Positions 17,965-30,278 are shown, numbered from the stretch's first letter. The stretch: DNA of 36,301 bases from Latilactobacillus fragifolii (GCF_905332535.1 NZ_CAJOCF010000011.1:1-36301), one strand, 5' to 3'. The notes: generated by a model not told the origin, from the sequence alone. Made by a program: numbers and translations.

Positions 17965-20710
17965 AGTGGATAATTTTACTCTTTGTTGCTTCTTTATGAA
18001 TTTTTTCGAAGAAGGGATTAATCCACTCTTTTAAGAAGAGGCCAAGCAGGAAGAAGATAACAGCAAAGAGTGCTAAGATCATAAAATTGTGCCAGAGGTT
18101 TGGTGCGTAAATCCCACCAGTTGGTTCGCGTAAAAGATTAACGCCGTACGTGAACGGTAAAATTGGATTAATCAACTGGAAGAATTGATCAGAGAGGACA
18201 ACGGGGAAGTTCCCGCCACCGCCAGAAATGGAAAGTACCAGGATAATCATCGCGAGCCCTTTGCCGACGTTTCCGAACATTGCAGCGAGAACATAGACGA
18301 TTGTCATGAAAACCATGCTGAGGAAGACGGCCAATAAGATTAGCGGTAGTTTATCGACGATGTAGGCCTTCAATAAGAAGATATTACCCAGCGTCACAAT
18401 CACCGCTTGCGCAATACCAATCACGATGTACGTCAACCAACGGGCGACAAATTGTTGCTTTTTAGTGTAGCGTTCCTTTTGTTTGTCATCTAACGCAAAG
18501 TTGGTTAAGACGATGTTACTCAAAAGAAGCGCGCCAACCCACAGACAAAGTGCTGTATAAAATGGTGCACTTGCTGAACCATAGGTTTTAATCGGGTAGA
18601 CGTGTTTTTCTTTTAGTTCAACCGGTTTGGCTAAGAAATTACTTTCTTGCGTTGCATCTCGGCGAAGCAATTTAATCAGGTCTTTAAGATCGACCGTCTT
18701 TTGTTGTTTCCGAATTGCTTCAGCCCCTTTTTGAATGCCGCTACGCAAGAATGGCCAATCGTTATTGATGAGGTCGGTTGCATCATTTAATGCGGTTTTA
18801 ACCAGTGGGAATTTTGCGTTGGCTAGATTAAGGGTTGTGGTTAAATCATTTTCAATACCAGGTAAATCGTTATTAATGAAGCCAGTTGCCAGTTGCAACT
18901 TATTTTTAAGCAGTGGATAGTCATTTTGGTAAACGGCAGAAGCCGTGTTTAAGCCCGTGATAATCGTGTCCATATTACCATTTAATAATGTATTTGCGTC
19001 ATGAATTTCTTGTTTCAACGCTGGCAACTGCTGGCTATATTTTTGAAGATAGTCGACGGCTTGTTGGAGCGTTTTTTGCGTATTGGATAAGAGGGTTGGT
19101 AATTTCGGTAAAACTGCACCATTTAGTGCAGTAAGGACGGCATTACCACTTGTTATTAGCGTTGCAAAACGATCAAGAATACTTTTGACGCTATCACCGA
19201 TATGAGCTGCTTGGATTTTAGCGACAGTAGCTTTGACTTGGTCGGCGTATTGAATTAAGCCATTAATCTTGGTTTGTAATGCATCAATTGATAAATCATC
19301 GTAATGGGTCAGGATGTCATCAACGTGGCCTTTAAAGCTCCCGAGTTGCGTTGCCAACGTGTTTAAACGCTCAATGGGAGCATCCAGTGCGTGTGATTCT
19401 GGTTGGCCATTTGCTACTGCGGATTGATTGTAACTGTCTTGTAAGTTTTGGAGGGTCATTGCGAGTTGCGTTGCATGGGTTTGTAAGGTAGCTATGTGAT
19501 CAGATAAGTTCTGGAGCGCCGTTTTGAGTGCTTGCTTGAGTTCGGCATTATTGGGATCATCTTTGATTTGACTCAGTAAACTATCAACGGCCGTTAAATC
19601 AGTTGCAATGTTAGTCGCCAATTGATTGGTAATTTCTAGTCCTTGATCGACTGTTTTTTGAATGACTGGTAAGGCAGCTTGGAGTTTAGGAATTAGATCC
19701 GATTGCAATTGACCAGCGACACCTTGGGCAGTCTGGCTAAAAGTCATCAAGTCAGGTAAAACTTTTTGGGTTTTGTTTAATACCTCTAAGCCTGTTTGGG
19801 CTTCGTTAATCCCGTTGGTTAAGGTATTCGCAATGCCATCAAAGTCAGAATCCAGGGTTGCGACTTGTTGACCAGCATTTTGAATTTCTGGAATCTTCGC
19901 CTGGACTTTCGTTGCGAGCTGACCGGCTGCTTCAACTTGCGGTAAATATCGATTGATGCCGACCACTTTTTGTGCCATGCCGTTGGCCTGGGGTAAAAAG
20001 GCCGCGAACTCGTTAGCTTGTGCGAGTTTCAATTCCATTTCAGGTAGTTTCTTTTGGAGGTTAAGGACTTGGTCGGCGTATTGGTTAAGTTCTGGAATTT
20101 GTTGATCGGTCTTGAGAATAAGGCTTGAGAAGCGATTAATGACGGGCAAATTCGTATCCAGGTCAATTCCCGCTTTATTGAGGGTGCTCATTAGCGTTTT
20201 GCCGACTGTGGAGACAAACTCTTCTGAAATCGTGGATTGAAGGGTTGTTGCCCCAGCGCTAGTGATTTTAGGGGCAATTGCGTTGATCTTATCGTTGGAG
20301 GAGTAGATAATTTTGGGTTTTTGAATTTTACCATCAACAAAACTAATAAGATCTTTGGAGAAATTTTTGGGGACATAAATACCAGCGTAATATTTCCCGC
20401 TTTTAACGCCGTCATCTAATTCTTTTTTGCTTGAAGTAAATTGCCAACCTAACTTATCATTTTTCTTTAATTGACTAATTAATTCAGCCCCAATGCCGAC
20501 TTTTTTGTCAGCAATGATGACACTTTGATCGGCTGAATAAACAGCGACTTGTAAGTCCTGGGTTTTACTGTAAGGATCCCATAATGCCCAGATATTAAAC
20601 CATGCATAAAGTGATGGAATGATGATGAGGGCAATGATTAATAGAAATGCAATCGGGCTTTTGAAGATTCGCCGCCAATCTAGTCGAAAAAGTTCAAAGA
20701 TTTTTCGCAT
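17963..20710 (-). CDS. yhgE: YhgE/Pip family membrane protein
   Basis: A 915-aa membrane protein of the family named after the lactococcal phage infection protein Pip. One membrane segment near residues 20-38 (PIAFLLIIALIIIPSLYAWF) is followed by the conserved NIWALWDPYSKT and GKYYAGIYVPKNFSKDL of the extracellular N-terminal domain. A very long Gln/Leu-rich helical region (about 190-690) follows, then six C-terminal membrane segments resembling ABC-2 permeases. Pip and the related YueB serve as phage receptors; the cellular role of YhgE is uncertain. AAAGGGAG precedes the ATG. It sits against the direction of the core block, between frr and uppS. Confidence 0.87.
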   Translation of the reverse strand: MRKIFELFRLDWRRIFKSPIAFLLIIALIIIPSLYAWFNIWALWDPYSKTQDLQVAVYSADQSVIIADKKVGIGAELISQLKKNDKLGWQFTSSKKELDDGVKSGKYYAGIYVPKNFSKDLISFVDGKIQKPKIIYSSNDKINAIAPKITSAGATTLQSTISEEFVSTVGKTLMSTLNKAGIDLDTNLPVINRFSSLILKTDQQIPELNQYADQVLNLQKKLPEMELKLAQANEFAAFLPQANGMAQKVVGINRYLPQVEAAGQLATKVQAKIPEIQNAGQQVATLDSDFDGIANTLTNGINEAQTGLEVLNKTQKVLPDLMTFSQTAQGVAGQLQSDLIPKLQAALPVIQKTVDQGLEITNQLATNIATDLTAVDSLLSQIKDDPNNAELKQALKTALQNLSDHIATLQTHATQLAMTLQNLQDSYNQSAVANGQPESHALDAPIERLNTLATQLGSFKGHVDDILTHYDDLSIDALQTKINGLIQYADQVKATVAKIQAAHIGDSVKSILDRFATLITSGNAVLTALNGAVLPKLPTLLSNTQKTLQQAVDYLQKYSQQLPALKQEIHDANTLLNGNMDTIITGLNTASAVYQNDYPLLKNKLQLATGFINNDLPGIENDLTTTLNLANAKFPLVKTALNDATDLINNDWPFLRSGIQKGAEAIRKQQKTVDLKDLIKLLRRDATQESNFLAKPVELKEKHVYPIKTYGSASAPFYTALCLWVGALLLSNIVLTNFALDDKQKERYTKKQQFVARWLTYIVIGIAQAVIVTLGNIFLLKAYIVDKLPLILLAVFLSMVFMTIVYVLAAMFGNVGKGLAMIILVLSISGGGGNFPVVLSDQFFQLINPILPFTYGVNLLREPTGGIYAPNLWHNFMILALFAVIFFLLGLFLKEWINPFFEKIHKEATKSKIIH

Positions 20711-21024
20711 AATAAACTCCCTTTTCCTATTTTAAAGTAGTTATTAGTTTATCATATTTAACCTGTAAGATGCCAATAACGATAGGTAATTACTAATATT
20801 TAACAGTTAATTTTAAATAGGTAGCAAAAACCGGATGTGATCAGTGAAATTGTTGCTAGTAAAGGCGCTAGCGTGGATGAAAAATAGTTATGCAGGGCTT
20901 CCAAAGAGTTAAACGAATGGGGCAGTTTGCTTGCTAGTGGCGATAATCAGGTGATTTTAAATAGTCACTTACTGGGATTTTTGGTACAATCATAAAAGAG
21001 TTATTGAAACTGGAGGAGTATGTG
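20711..21024. other. Divergent intergenic region yhgE-uppS with a possible gene remnant
   Basis: The yhgE side is AT-rich and must hold its promoter; TTGGCA and GATAAA with a 17-base spacer on the minus strand are a weak candidate. The uppS side carries the extended -10 at 20982-20990. Between them (20825-20995, plus strand) one frame reads QKPDVISEIVASKGASVDEK, a TAG at 20885, then a further 35 codons to TAA at 20993. There is no start codon with a ribosome binding site, so if it was ever a gene it is now broken. Confidence 0.35.
20982..20990 (+). promoter_or_regulatory. uppS promoter, extended -10
   Basis: TGGTACAAT is an extended -10 located about 35 bases before the uppS start. No clear -35 is present. 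Confidence 0.55.
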
Positions 21025-21777
21025 GTGTTCACAAATAAAAAAACAGACGCGCAACAACTAGATTCCACCAACATCCCCAACCACGTTGCGATCATCATGG
21101 ATGGTAATGGCCGGTGGGCGAAGAAACGCTTAATGCCAAGAATTGCTGGTCATAAGGCAGGTATGGAAAACGTCAAGACAATTACTAAAACAGCCAGTCG
21201 AATGGGGGTAAAAGTGTTGACATTGTACGCTTTTTCAACTGAGAACTGGAAACGGCCCAATGACGAAGTGAATTTCTTGATGCAGTTACCGGTCGACTTT
21301 TTTGATACGTTTATGCCAGAATTGATTGCCGAAAACGTTCGGGTGAAAGTCATGGGCAATATACAAGACTTACCGGAAAAGACACAAAAAGCGGCCAACA
21401 ATGCGATGGCTGATACTGCTGATAACACTGGGATGATTCTGAATTTCGCGCTCAATTATGGCGCCCGGAATGAACTTCAACAAGCTGTTAAGCAGATTGC
21501 CAGTGAGGCCGTAAATGGAACAGTGGCTATTGAGTCAATCGACGATGCCCTCATCAGCGATCACTTGATGACCGGCTTTTTAGGGGAATATGCTGATCCA
21601 GAATTATTGATTCGCACGAGTGGTGAAGAACGGATTTCAAACTTCTTGCTCTGGCAAATTGCTTACAGCGAGCTGGTTTTTGTGGATGAATTTTGGCCAG
21701 ACTTTACCCCAGCAGTATTTGAACGCTCAATTGGCATTTACCAGCAACGTAATCGTCGCTTTGGCGGTCTTAAATAG
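21025..21777 (+). CDS. uppS: Isoprenyl transferase, undecaprenyl diphosphate synthase
   Basis: A cis-prenyltransferase that extends farnesyl diphosphate to the C55 lipid carrier for cell-wall synthesis. The diagnostic HVAIIMDGNGRWAKKR is at residues 20-35, with catalytic Asp26; LTLYAFSTENWKRP and the C-terminal ELLIRTSGEERISNFLLWQ (substrate-binding Arg and Ser) follow. The product is 250 aa. I chose GTG 21025, 8 bases after GGAGG at 21012-21016; an adjacent in-frame GTG at 21022 is possible, and an ATG at 21020 is out of frame and too close to the ribosome binding site. cdsA follows after 14 bases. Confidence 0.95.
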   Translation: MFTNKKTDAQQLDSTNIPNHVAIIMDGNGRWAKKRLMPRIAGHKAGMENVKTITKTASRMGVKVLTLYAFSTENWKRPNDEVNFLMQLPVDFFDTFMPELIAENVRVKVMGNIQDLPEKTQKAANNAMADTADNTGMILNFALNYGARNELQQAVKQIASEAVNGTVAIESIDDALISDHLMTGFLGEYADPELLIRTSGEERISNFLLWQIAYSELVFVDEFWPDFTPAVFERSIGIYQQRNRRFGGLK

Positions 21778-21791
21778 GAGGAAATACAATT

Positions 21792-22580
21792 ATGAAACAA
21801 CGTGTCATTACAGCAACCATTGCCTTAATCATCTTTATCCCAATCATTTTCTTTGGCGGGATTTACATTGATATTGCTGCAGCCGTTTTAGCACTGGTTG
21901 CCTTATCAGAAGTCTTCATCATGCGGAAGCGGATTATTGTATCACCCGATGCAACCATTGCCGGGCTAGCGGTGTTGAGTTTGGCATTGCCAAAAGGGGC
22001 CTTTAACTGGTTGCCAGCTGGTGTGTCACAGTTTGATTTATTCTACTTCTTTGTTGCCATTTTACTAGCAATTACAGTGTTCACGAAAAACCGAGTTAAC
22101 TTTGACGATATGGGTGTCACGACCTTAGCTAGCCTATATATCGGCTTAGGCTTCCATTACTTAGCCGCAACGCGGAATATTGGCGGTTTTGACACAGTGA
22201 TGTATATCTTATTGGTTATCTGGATGACCGATATTGGGGCATACACATTTGGCCGGATATTTGGCAAAAATAAGATGTGGCCAGCCATCAGCCCCAACAA
22301 AACCTGGGAAGGCTCAATCGGCGGGACATTATCAGCATTGGTAGTCGCTGCGATTTACTTGAACTTCTTCCCCCAAGCATACTCAATGCCCGTGATGTTG
22401 GGATTAACGTTAATCTTCTCAATCGCAGGGCAATTAGGTGATCTAGTTGAATCAGCTTATAAACGTTACTATGGCGTTAAAGATTCTGGTAAGATCTTAC
22501 CAGGCCACGGCGGCATCTTAGACCGCTTTGACAGTATGTTATTCGTATTGCCTTTATTACACTTGTTTGGCTTGATTTAG
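21792..22580 (+). CDS. cdsA: Phosphatidate cytidylyltransferase (CDP-diglyceride synthase)
   Basis: Makes CDP-diacylglycerol from phosphatidic acid and CTP, the branch point to phosphatidylglycerol and cardiolipin. The 262-aa membrane protein has about seven to eight hydrophobic segments. The family signature is near the C-terminus, residues about 220-244: SAYKRYYGVKDSGKILPGHG followed by GILDR. WMTDIGAYTFGRIFGKNKMWPAISPNKTWEG in the middle is also typical. GGAGG-type ribosome binding site upstream. It forms an operon with uppS and ends before the hairpin at 22618-22658. Confidence 0.96.
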   Translation: MKQRVITATIALIIFIPIIFFGGIYIDIAAAVLALVALSEVFIMRKRIIVSPDATIAGLAVLSLALPKGAFNWLPAGVSQFDLFYFFVAILLAITVFTKNRVNFDDMGVTTLASLYIGLGFHYLAATRNIGGFDTVMYILLVIWMTDIGAYTFGRIFGKNKMWPAISPNKTWEGSIGGTLSALVVAAIYLNFFPQAYSMPVMLGLTLIFSIAGQLGDLVESAYKRYYGVKDSGKILPGHGGILDRFDSMLFVLPLLHLFGLI

Positions 22581-22617
22581 TTTAAGCTAGGACTGTTTTT
22601 GAAATCCAATGCCATCT

Positions 22618-22658
22618 AGCGTTTAGCGCAACTTTTCGGTCTGTGCTAAACGCTTTTC
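22618..22658 (+). terminator. Terminator after cdsA
   Basis: A perfect 10-bp stem AGCGTTTAGC (22618-22627) with GCTAAACGCT (22645-22654) and a 17-nt loop, followed by a short TTTCT tract. The T-tract is weak, so readthrough into rseP is possible. Confidence 0.65.
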
Positions 22659-22676
22659 TGGTTTCGTGGGAATTCG

Positions 22677-22685
22677 TGATATAAT
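22677..22685 (+). promoter_or_regulatory. rseP promoter, extended -10
   Basis: TGATATAAT is a consensus -10 with the TGn extension, about 60 bases before the rseP start. Confidence 0.6.
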
Positions 22686-22745
22686 GTAACAGTTCATATT
22701 AAATGAAAGTAGTAAAATACGCATTTAGAAGGGAGTCGTACTCGA

Positions 22746-24017
22746 TTGGCGGCGATTATTGCGTTTATTATCATATTTGGTATTTTAGTAGTGGTCCATG
22801 AATTTGGCCACTTTTACATGGCGAAACGTTCTGGTATTTTGGTACGGGAATTTTCAATTGGCATGGGGCCTAAATTATTTGCGACCCGCAAAAACGGAAC
22901 GACTTATACAATTCGTTGGTTACCGCTGGGGGGATATGTCCGCATGGCGGGGATGGCCGATGATGAATCTGAAATCCAAGCAGGGACGCAAGCTACCTTG
23001 CTGTTAGACGAACAAGGCATTGTTCAAAAAATTAATACAAGTGATAAAGTAACTACCTTAAACGGTGTTCCATTTCAAATTGCCAAAACCGATTTGCAAC
23101 AAGGATTATGGGTGGAAGGCTACGAAAGTGGTGACGAATCTGCATTAAAACGGTATTCGGTTAGTCACGATGCAACGATTGTTGAAGCTGACGGAACGGA
23201 AGTGCAAATCGCACCCGTGGATGTTCAATTCCAGTCAGCTAGTTTAGTCAATCGGATGTTGACCAACTTTGCGGGCCCGTTCAACAACTTTATCCTCGCG
23301 ATTGTGGCCTTTGCGCTATTTGCCTTTTTAAATGGCGGGGTACCACAAAACAAAGCGATTGTCGGGACCGTGATGCCCAACTCGCCGGCCCAAAAGGCGG
23401 GATTGAAAACAGATGACCGGTTAGTGAAAGTCGCTGGTCAAAAAATCACGACGTTTACTGACTTCAGTACGGTGATTGCAAACTATCCGAATAAACCAGT
23501 TGCCGTTCAGGTTAAACGGGCAAAGCAAACCAAGTCACTTGAAATCACCCCTAAAGCGGTGAAGGTCGACGGGCAAAAGAAAAAAGTCGGTCAAATTGGT
23601 GTGACAGCTGGACTCAACCATAGCGTGGGGGCTAAGTTGAAATATGGCTTCACCCAATCATGGACGAATGCGACGCAGATTTTTAAAATCCTCGGGTCAT
23701 TCTTAACGGGTGGTTTCTCACTTAATAAATTAGCCGGCCCAGTCGGTATGTATTCAATGACAACGCAATTTGCGAGCCAAGGGTTCACAATGCTTGTCTA
23801 CTTCTTAGCGTTCTTATCTGTCAACTTGGGGATTATGAACCTGATTCCAATTCCAGCACTAGATGGTGGTAAGCTCGTGATTAACATCATTGAAGCGATT
23901 CGTGGTAAACCCATCTCACCTGAAAAAGAAGGCATTGTTACCCTTGTGGGGGTCGGCATCATGGTCGTCTTAATGGTCTTGGTTACATGGAATGATATTC
24001 AACGCTTTTTCTTTTAG
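22746..24017 (+). CDS. rseP: Site-2 zinc metalloprotease RseP/RasP family
   Basis: An intramembrane protease that cleaves membrane-anchored substrates such as anti-sigma factors and signal peptides. HExxH is at residues 18-22 (HEFGH) in the first membrane segment. A PDZ domain lies near 205-260 (GTVMPNSPAQKAGLKTDDRL), and the second metal-ligand motif is in NLIPIPALDGGKL near 365-375, followed by the last membrane segment. The 423-aa length fits. The start is TTG at 22746, 10 bases after GGGAG; no better start precedes the first membrane segment. proS follows by 25 bases, as in many Firmicutes. Confidence 0.94.
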   Translation: MAAIIAFIIIFGILVVVHEFGHFYMAKRSGILVREFSIGMGPKLFATRKNGTTYTIRWLPLGGYVRMAGMADDESEIQAGTQATLLLDEQGIVQKINTSDKVTTLNGVPFQIAKTDLQQGLWVEGYESGDESALKRYSVSHDATIVEADGTEVQIAPVDVQFQSASLVNRMLTNFAGPFNNFILAIVAFALFAFLNGGVPQNKAIVGTVMPNSPAQKAGLKTDDRLVKVAGQKITTFTDFSTVIANYPNKPVAVQVKRAKQTKSLEITPKAVKVDGQKKKVGQIGVTAGLNHSVGAKLKYGFTQSWTNATQIFKILGSFLTGGFSLNKLAGPVGMYSMTTQFASQGFTMLVYFLAFLSVNLGIMNLIPIPALDGGKLVINIIEAIRGKPISPEKEGIVTLVGVGIMVVLMVLVTWNDIQRFFF

Positions 24018-24036
24018 ATTATTTTTGGAGGCATAA

Positions 24037-25764
<1,728 letters not shown>

Positions 25765-25775
25765 TTCCGTTAATG

Positions 25776-25803
25776 AAGGTTGGAATCGTTCCAGCCTTTA
25801 TTT
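25776..25803 (+). terminator. Hairpin between proS and polC
   Basis: AAGGTTGGAA (25776-25785) pairs with TTCCAGCCTT (25789-25798) with one G-U pair and a 3-nt loop, followed by TATTT. The interrupted T-tract suggests a weak terminator or pause hairpin. Confidence 0.5.
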
Positions 25804-25831
25804 AACTTTCTGAATAAGAGGAGGCCCTTTT

Positions 25832-28800
25832 GTGGCATTAGATCAAACCGCACTGTTTCAAAAATTATTAGAACAAATTGATTTACCCGCGGATGTTGCA
25901 AACTATCCTGGCTTCAAAACTGGCCAAGTAAAACAAGTGGTTGTGCATGAAACATCCAAACGGTGGACCTTTAAATTACATTTCGAATCCATTTTGCCCT
26001 ATGCTGTCTATACGACGTTTGAACAATATCTAGAAGCGGCGTTCAAAGCGATTGCGGCCGTATCAGTGGAAATCACCACTGATACAACTGAACTAGATGG
26101 CGGTCTGCTAGCAGCTTACTGGGAATACGTTATCAACCATAGTGGGATCCAATCTTCGATGTTGCATGAATTATGTGAAAAAGAGACGCCCTACATTGAC
26201 GGGCACAAAGTATTCTTAGTTGTCGAAAACGACATCGTGAAGACGTTCTTTTTAAATCAAGCCCAAACCACAATCCAAGCTGGGTATCAACGGCTTGGTT
26301 TTCCGAAGTTTGCGATGCAACCCTTGATCGATGAATCGGCTTCACAAAAGGCAATTGAAGATTTTCAAGCCAAGAAGGCTGAACAAGACGCCGCTCGGGC
26401 CCAAGCGGCAGCAGAAGCCATTAAGAAAAATGAAGCGCTCAAAGAAAAACGGCAATCAGAAGGCAAACCAGTTGATGGGCCAATTTCAATGGGGCGGGGC
26501 TTAAATCCTGCAGAGCCGACGCGCCAGATGATTACGATTAATGAAGAAGAACGTTCAGTGGTGATTGAAGGGTTCGTCTTCGATAAAGAAGTTCGTGTAT
26601 TGCGTTCTGGTCGCCAACTTCTAATTCTAAAGATGACCGATTACTCATCCTCATTTACTGTCAAGAAATTCTCACGGGATAACGGCGATGAAAGTATTTT
26701 TGCAGCGATTGATAAAGGAATGTGGTTCAAGGTCCGTGGGAGTGTGCAAGAAGACAACTTCATGCGCGATCTGGTGGTGAATGCCAATGATTTGGTGGAA
26801 GTCAGTCATCCCAAACGGCAAGACACTGCTGAAAACGGCAAACGTGTGGAATTACATTTGCATACGAATATGTCGCAAATGGATGCGACTAACAAGATTG
26901 GCGACTTTGTCAAACAAGCCGCTGATTGGGGACAATCTGCGATTGCAGTGACCGATCATTATAACTTACAAGCTTTTCCAGATGCTTATGCAGCGGGGAA
27001 GAAGAACGGTGTTAAGGTGTTATACGGGGTCGAAGTTAATTTAGTAAACGATGGCACGCCAGTCGCATATAACTTACGCGATGAAGCACTCGACCACGCT
27101 GAATACGTGATTTTTGATGTGGAAACGACGGGGTTGTCGGCCGTTTACGATTCGATTATCGAATTGGCCGCTGTTAAAATGAAAGATGGTGAAGTCGTTG
27201 GCTCGTTTGATGAATTCATCGATCCTGGGCATCCATTATCAGCATTCACCACGCAATTGACGAGTATCACCAATGAAATGGTGCATGGTGCTAAGAAAGA
27301 AGCCGAAGTCTTAGCGTTATTTAAGGAATTCGCGGGGGATGCCGTCTTAGCAGGACACAACGTCACGTTTGATATGGGCTTTATCAACGCTGGCTATGGT
27401 CGCAACGACCTTGGTCAAATTGAAAATCCCGTCATCGATACGTTGGAATTGTCGCGGATGCTCCATCCAGAATATAAGAATCATAAACTCGATACGTTAA
27501 CAAAACGGTATAAAATTAACTTGGAACACCATCATCGTGCCAATGCCGATGCTGAATCAACTGGTTATTTGTTATATAAATTAGAAGCCGAAGCGGCCGA
27601 AATGTATGGTATGGTCAATGTCAACCAACTCAATGAGCGTGTTGGCATTGGCGATGCGTATAAACAAGCCCGGCCTGCGCATGCGATATTGATGGCGCAA
27701 ACTCAGGCGGGCTTAAAGAACTTATTTAAATTGGTTTCAGCCTCGATGACTGAATATTATTACCGCACACCGCGCTTGCCAAAGAGTCGCTTGGATGCCT
27801 TACGTGAAGGAATTCTTGTCGGCTCGGCTTGTGCTAGCGGCGAAGTCTTCGAAGCAATGATGCAAAAAGGGTACCAAGAAGCCCGCGATCGCGCGAAGTA
27901 CTACGATTACCTTGAAGTGATGCCCAAAGCCGTTTACGCACCATTATTGGAACGGGAACTGGTCCGTGACAATCAAGCACTCGAAGAAATCATCCGCAAC
28001 ATGGTTAAACTCGGTGCTGAATTGGATAAACCAGTGGTTGCAACGGGGGATACCCATTACTTGAACCCCGAAGATGCTATTTATCGCAAAATTTTGATCC
28101 ACTCGATGGGGGGCGCCAACCCACTGAACCGGTCACAATTGCCGGATGTCCATTTCCGCTCAACTGATGAAATGCTAGCGGCGTTTGATTTTCTGGGAGC
28201 GGATAGTGCCCAAGAGCTGGTTGTCACTAATCCAAACCAAATCGCCGATATGATTGATGAAATCACACCGGTGAAAGATAAGTTGTACACGCCGAAAATG
28301 GCGGGGGCTGAAGACGAAATTCAAACCTTAACGATGAATCGGGCCCATGAATTATACGGGGAAGAATTACCCGAAATCGTGCAAGCGCGCCTCGATAAGG
28401 AATTAAAAAGTATTATCGGGAACGGGTTTTCGGTTATCTATTTGATCTCACAAAAACTCGTATATAAGAGTGGTAAGGATGGCTACTTAGTTGGTTCGCG
28501 AGGGTCTGTTGGGTCGAGTTTAGTTGCGACGATGACTGGGATTACCGAAGTGAATCCATTGCCACCCCATTATCGCTGTCCTAATTGTCATTACTCTGAA
28601 TTTTATACCAAAGGGGAAGTCGGTTCAGGCTATGATTTAGCCGATAAGGATTGTCCAGAATGTGGGACACCACTTGATAAAGATGGTCACGATATTCCGT
28701 TTGAAACCTTCCTTGGTTTCCACGGGGATAAAGTGCCCGATATCGATTTGAACTTCTCTGGGGATTATCAACCGGTTGCGCATAACTATACGAAGGTCTT

Positions 28801-30172
28801 GTTCGGTGAAAATAACGTGTTCCGAGCTGGGACAATCGGGACGGTGGCTGATAAAACGGCCTACGGATATGTCAAAGCCTATGAACGTGATACAGAGCAA
28901 ACGTTCCGCGGCGCAGAAGTCGATCGTCTTGCCAAAGGCTCAACAGGCGTTAAACGAACGACTGGTCAACATCCGGCCGGGATTATTGTTGTGCCGGATT
29001 ACATGGACATCTATGATTTCACACCAATCCAATTCCCAGCTGACGATCAAGATGCAGCCTGGAAGACAACCCATTTTGATTTCCATTCGATTCATGATAA
29101 TATCTTAAAACTCGATATCCTGGGCCATGATGATCCGACGATGATCCGGATGCTACAAGATTTATCGGGCATTGATCCCAAGACGATCCCAACGGATGAT
29201 CCTGGGGTAATGGCCTTGTTCTCCGGTACTGAATCACTCGGCGTGACGCCTGAACAGATTAATTCGAAATTAGGAACGCTTGGTGTGCCGGAATTCGGGA
29301 CGCGGTTTGTCCGCGGGATGCTCGAAGAAACACATCCCACAACATTCTCAGAATTACTGCAAATTTCGGGTCTATCACATGGGACCGATGTGTGGTTGGG
29401 CAACGCTGAAGAACTAATTAACAAAGGTGTCGTCACCCTCAAAGACGTTATCGGTTGTCGGGATAATATTATGATGGATTTAATTCACTGGGGCATGGAT
29501 GATAGTATGTCGTTTAATATCATGGAACGCGTTCGTAAAGGCAAAGGAATTCCAGAAGATTGGCAACAAGCGATGCGTGACAATGAAAATGTGCCCGATT
29601 GGTATATTGATTCTTGTCTGAAAATTAAATACATGTTCCCGAAGGCCCATGCGACTGCCTATATTTTGATGGCGTTGCGGATTGCCTATTTCAAAGTGTA
29701 CTTCCCAATTATCTATTACTGTGCTTACTTCAGTGTACGGGCCGAAGACTTCGACCTTGTGGCCATGTCACAAGGGAAAGAAGGCGTCAAAGCCCGCATG
29801 AAGGAAATCACTGATAAAGGGATGGAAGCCAGCACCAAGGAAAAGAACCTTTTGACGGTCCTCGAAATCGCCAACGAATGTTTGGAACGCGGAATTAACA
29901 TCAAGATGGTCGACATTGAAAAATCAGATTCATCTGACTTCTTGATCCAAGACGACCATACCTTGCTTGCGCCATTCCGTGCCGTCCCAAGTCTGGGGGG
30001 TAACGTTGCCAAACAAATCGTCTCTGCCCGCGAAGAAAAACCGTTCTTATCAAAAGAAGATTTAGCCAACCGCGGGAAAGTTTCCAAGACACTGATTGAA
30101 TATTTAACAGAAAATAACGTATTGAATGATTTGCCTGATGAAAATCAGTTATCGTTGTTTGATATGATGTAA
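25832..30172 (+). CDS. polC: DNA polymerase III alpha subunit, PolC type
   Basis: The Gram-positive replicative polymerase with built-in proofreading. Order of domains: N-terminal domain (1-200), OB fold (about 230-330), PHP domain beginning [14 protein letters not shown] near 338, the inserted DEDD 3'-5' exonuclease starting FDVETTG near 428, the rest of PHP, then the polymerase core. A four-Cys zinc site (CPNC ... CPEC) lies near 917-946 and the palm motif PDIDLNFSG near 968-976. The C-terminus ends with a clamp-binding-like NQLSLFDMM. The product is 1446 aa, usual for PolC. The GTG start has GGAGG upstream. A strong hairpin ends the unit. Confidence 0.98.
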   Translation: MALDQTALFQKLLEQIDLPADVANYPGFKTGQVKQVVVHETSKRWTFKLHFESILPYAVYTTFEQYLEAAFKAIAAVSVEITTDTTELDGGLLAAYWEYVINHSGIQSSMLHELCEKETPYIDGHKVFLVVENDIVKTFFLNQAQTTIQAGYQRLGFPKFAMQPLIDESASQKAIEDFQAKKAEQDAARAQAAAEAIKKNEALKEKRQSEGKPVDGPISMGRGLNPAEPTRQMITINEEERSVVIEGFVFDKEVRVLRSGRQLLILKMTDYSSSFTVKKFSRDNGDESIFAAIDKGMWFKVRGSVQEDNFMRDLVVNANDLVEVSHPKRQDTAENGKRVELHLHTNMSQMDATNKIGDFVKQAADWGQSAIAVTDHYNLQAFPDAYAAGKKNGVKVLYGVEVNLVNDGTPVAYNLRDEALDHAEYVIFDVETTGLSAVYDSIIELAAVKMKDGEVVGSFDEFIDPGHPLSAFTTQLTSITNEMVHGAKKEAEVLALFKEFAGDAVLAGHNVTFDMGFINAGYGRNDLGQIENPVIDTLELSRMLHPEYKNHKLDTLTKRYKINLEHHHRANADAESTGYLLYKLEAEAAEMYGMVNVNQLNERVGIGDAYKQARPAHAILMAQTQAGLKNLFKLVSASMTEYYYRTPRLPKSRLDALREGILVGSACASGEVFEAMMQKGYQEARDRAKYYDYLEVMPKAVYAPLLERELVRDNQALEEIIRNMVKLGAELDKPVVATGDTHYLNPEDAIYRKILIHSMGGANPLNRSQLPDVHFRSTDEMLAAFDFLGADSAQELVVTNPNQIADMIDEITPVKDKLYTPKMAGAEDEIQTLTMNRAHELYGEELPEIVQARLDKELKSIIGNGFSVIYLISQKLVYKSGKDGYLVGSRGSVGSSLVATMTGITEVNPLPPHYRCPNCHYSEFYTKGEVGSGYDLADKDCPECGTPLDKDGHDIPFETFLGFHGDKVPDIDLNFSGDYQPVAHNYTKVLFGENNVFRAGTIGTVADKTAYGYVKAYERDTEQTFRGAEVDRLAKGSTGVKRTTGQHPAGIIVVPDYMDIYDFTPIQFPADDQDAAWKTTHFDFHSIHDNILKLDILGHDDPTMIRMLQDLSGIDPKTIPTDDPGVMALFSGTESLGVTPEQINSKLGTLGVPEFGTRFVRGMLEETHPTTFSELLQISGLSHGTDVWLGNAEELINKGVVTLKDVIGCRDNIMMDLIHWGMDDSMSFNIMERVRKGKGIPEDWQQAMRDNENVPDWYIDSCLKIKYMFPKAHATAYILMALRIAYFKVYFPIIYYCAYFSVRAEDFDLVAMSQGKEGVKARMKEITDKGMEASTKEKNLLTVLEIANECLERGINIKMVDIEKSDSSDFLIQDDHTLLAPFRAVPSLGGNVAKQIVSAREEKPFLSKEDLANRGKVSKTLIEYLTENNVLNDLPDENQLSLFDMM

Positions 30173-30174
30173 AT

Positions 30175-30232
30175 AAAAAAGCCTTCATACTTCACTGAAA
30201 ATAAATTTTCGGAGAAGTATGAAGGCTTTTTT
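30175..30232. terminator. Large terminator hairpin after polC
   Basis: GCCTTCATACTTC (30181-30193) pairs with GAAGTATGAAGGC (30214-30226), extended outward by A6/T6. An inner stem GAAAAT/ATTTTC (30197-30210) continues it with only one mismatch. It can work in both directions. Confidence 0.93.
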
Positions 30233-30241
30233 ATTTTGCAT

Positions 30242-30277
30242 ATATTTTATGTAATTTTAAAAAATTACATAAAATAT
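30242..30277. repeat. Perfect 36-bp palindrome upstream of the restriction operon
   Basis: ATATTTTATGTAATTTT (30242-30258), AA, then its exact reverse complement (30261-30277). It ends one base before the -35 of the restriction operon promoter. It could be an operator for a dimeric regulator, an upstream element or a scar of a mobile element; no T-tract makes it a normal terminator. Confidence 0.85.
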
Positions 30278-30278
30278 G

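Noticed and set aside
21020-21061. ATG start of a 13-codon frame at the uppS ribosome binding site
   Set aside because: It is out of frame with uppS and only 1 base from the GGAGGAG, too close for initiation. The GTG codons at 21022/21025 fit better.
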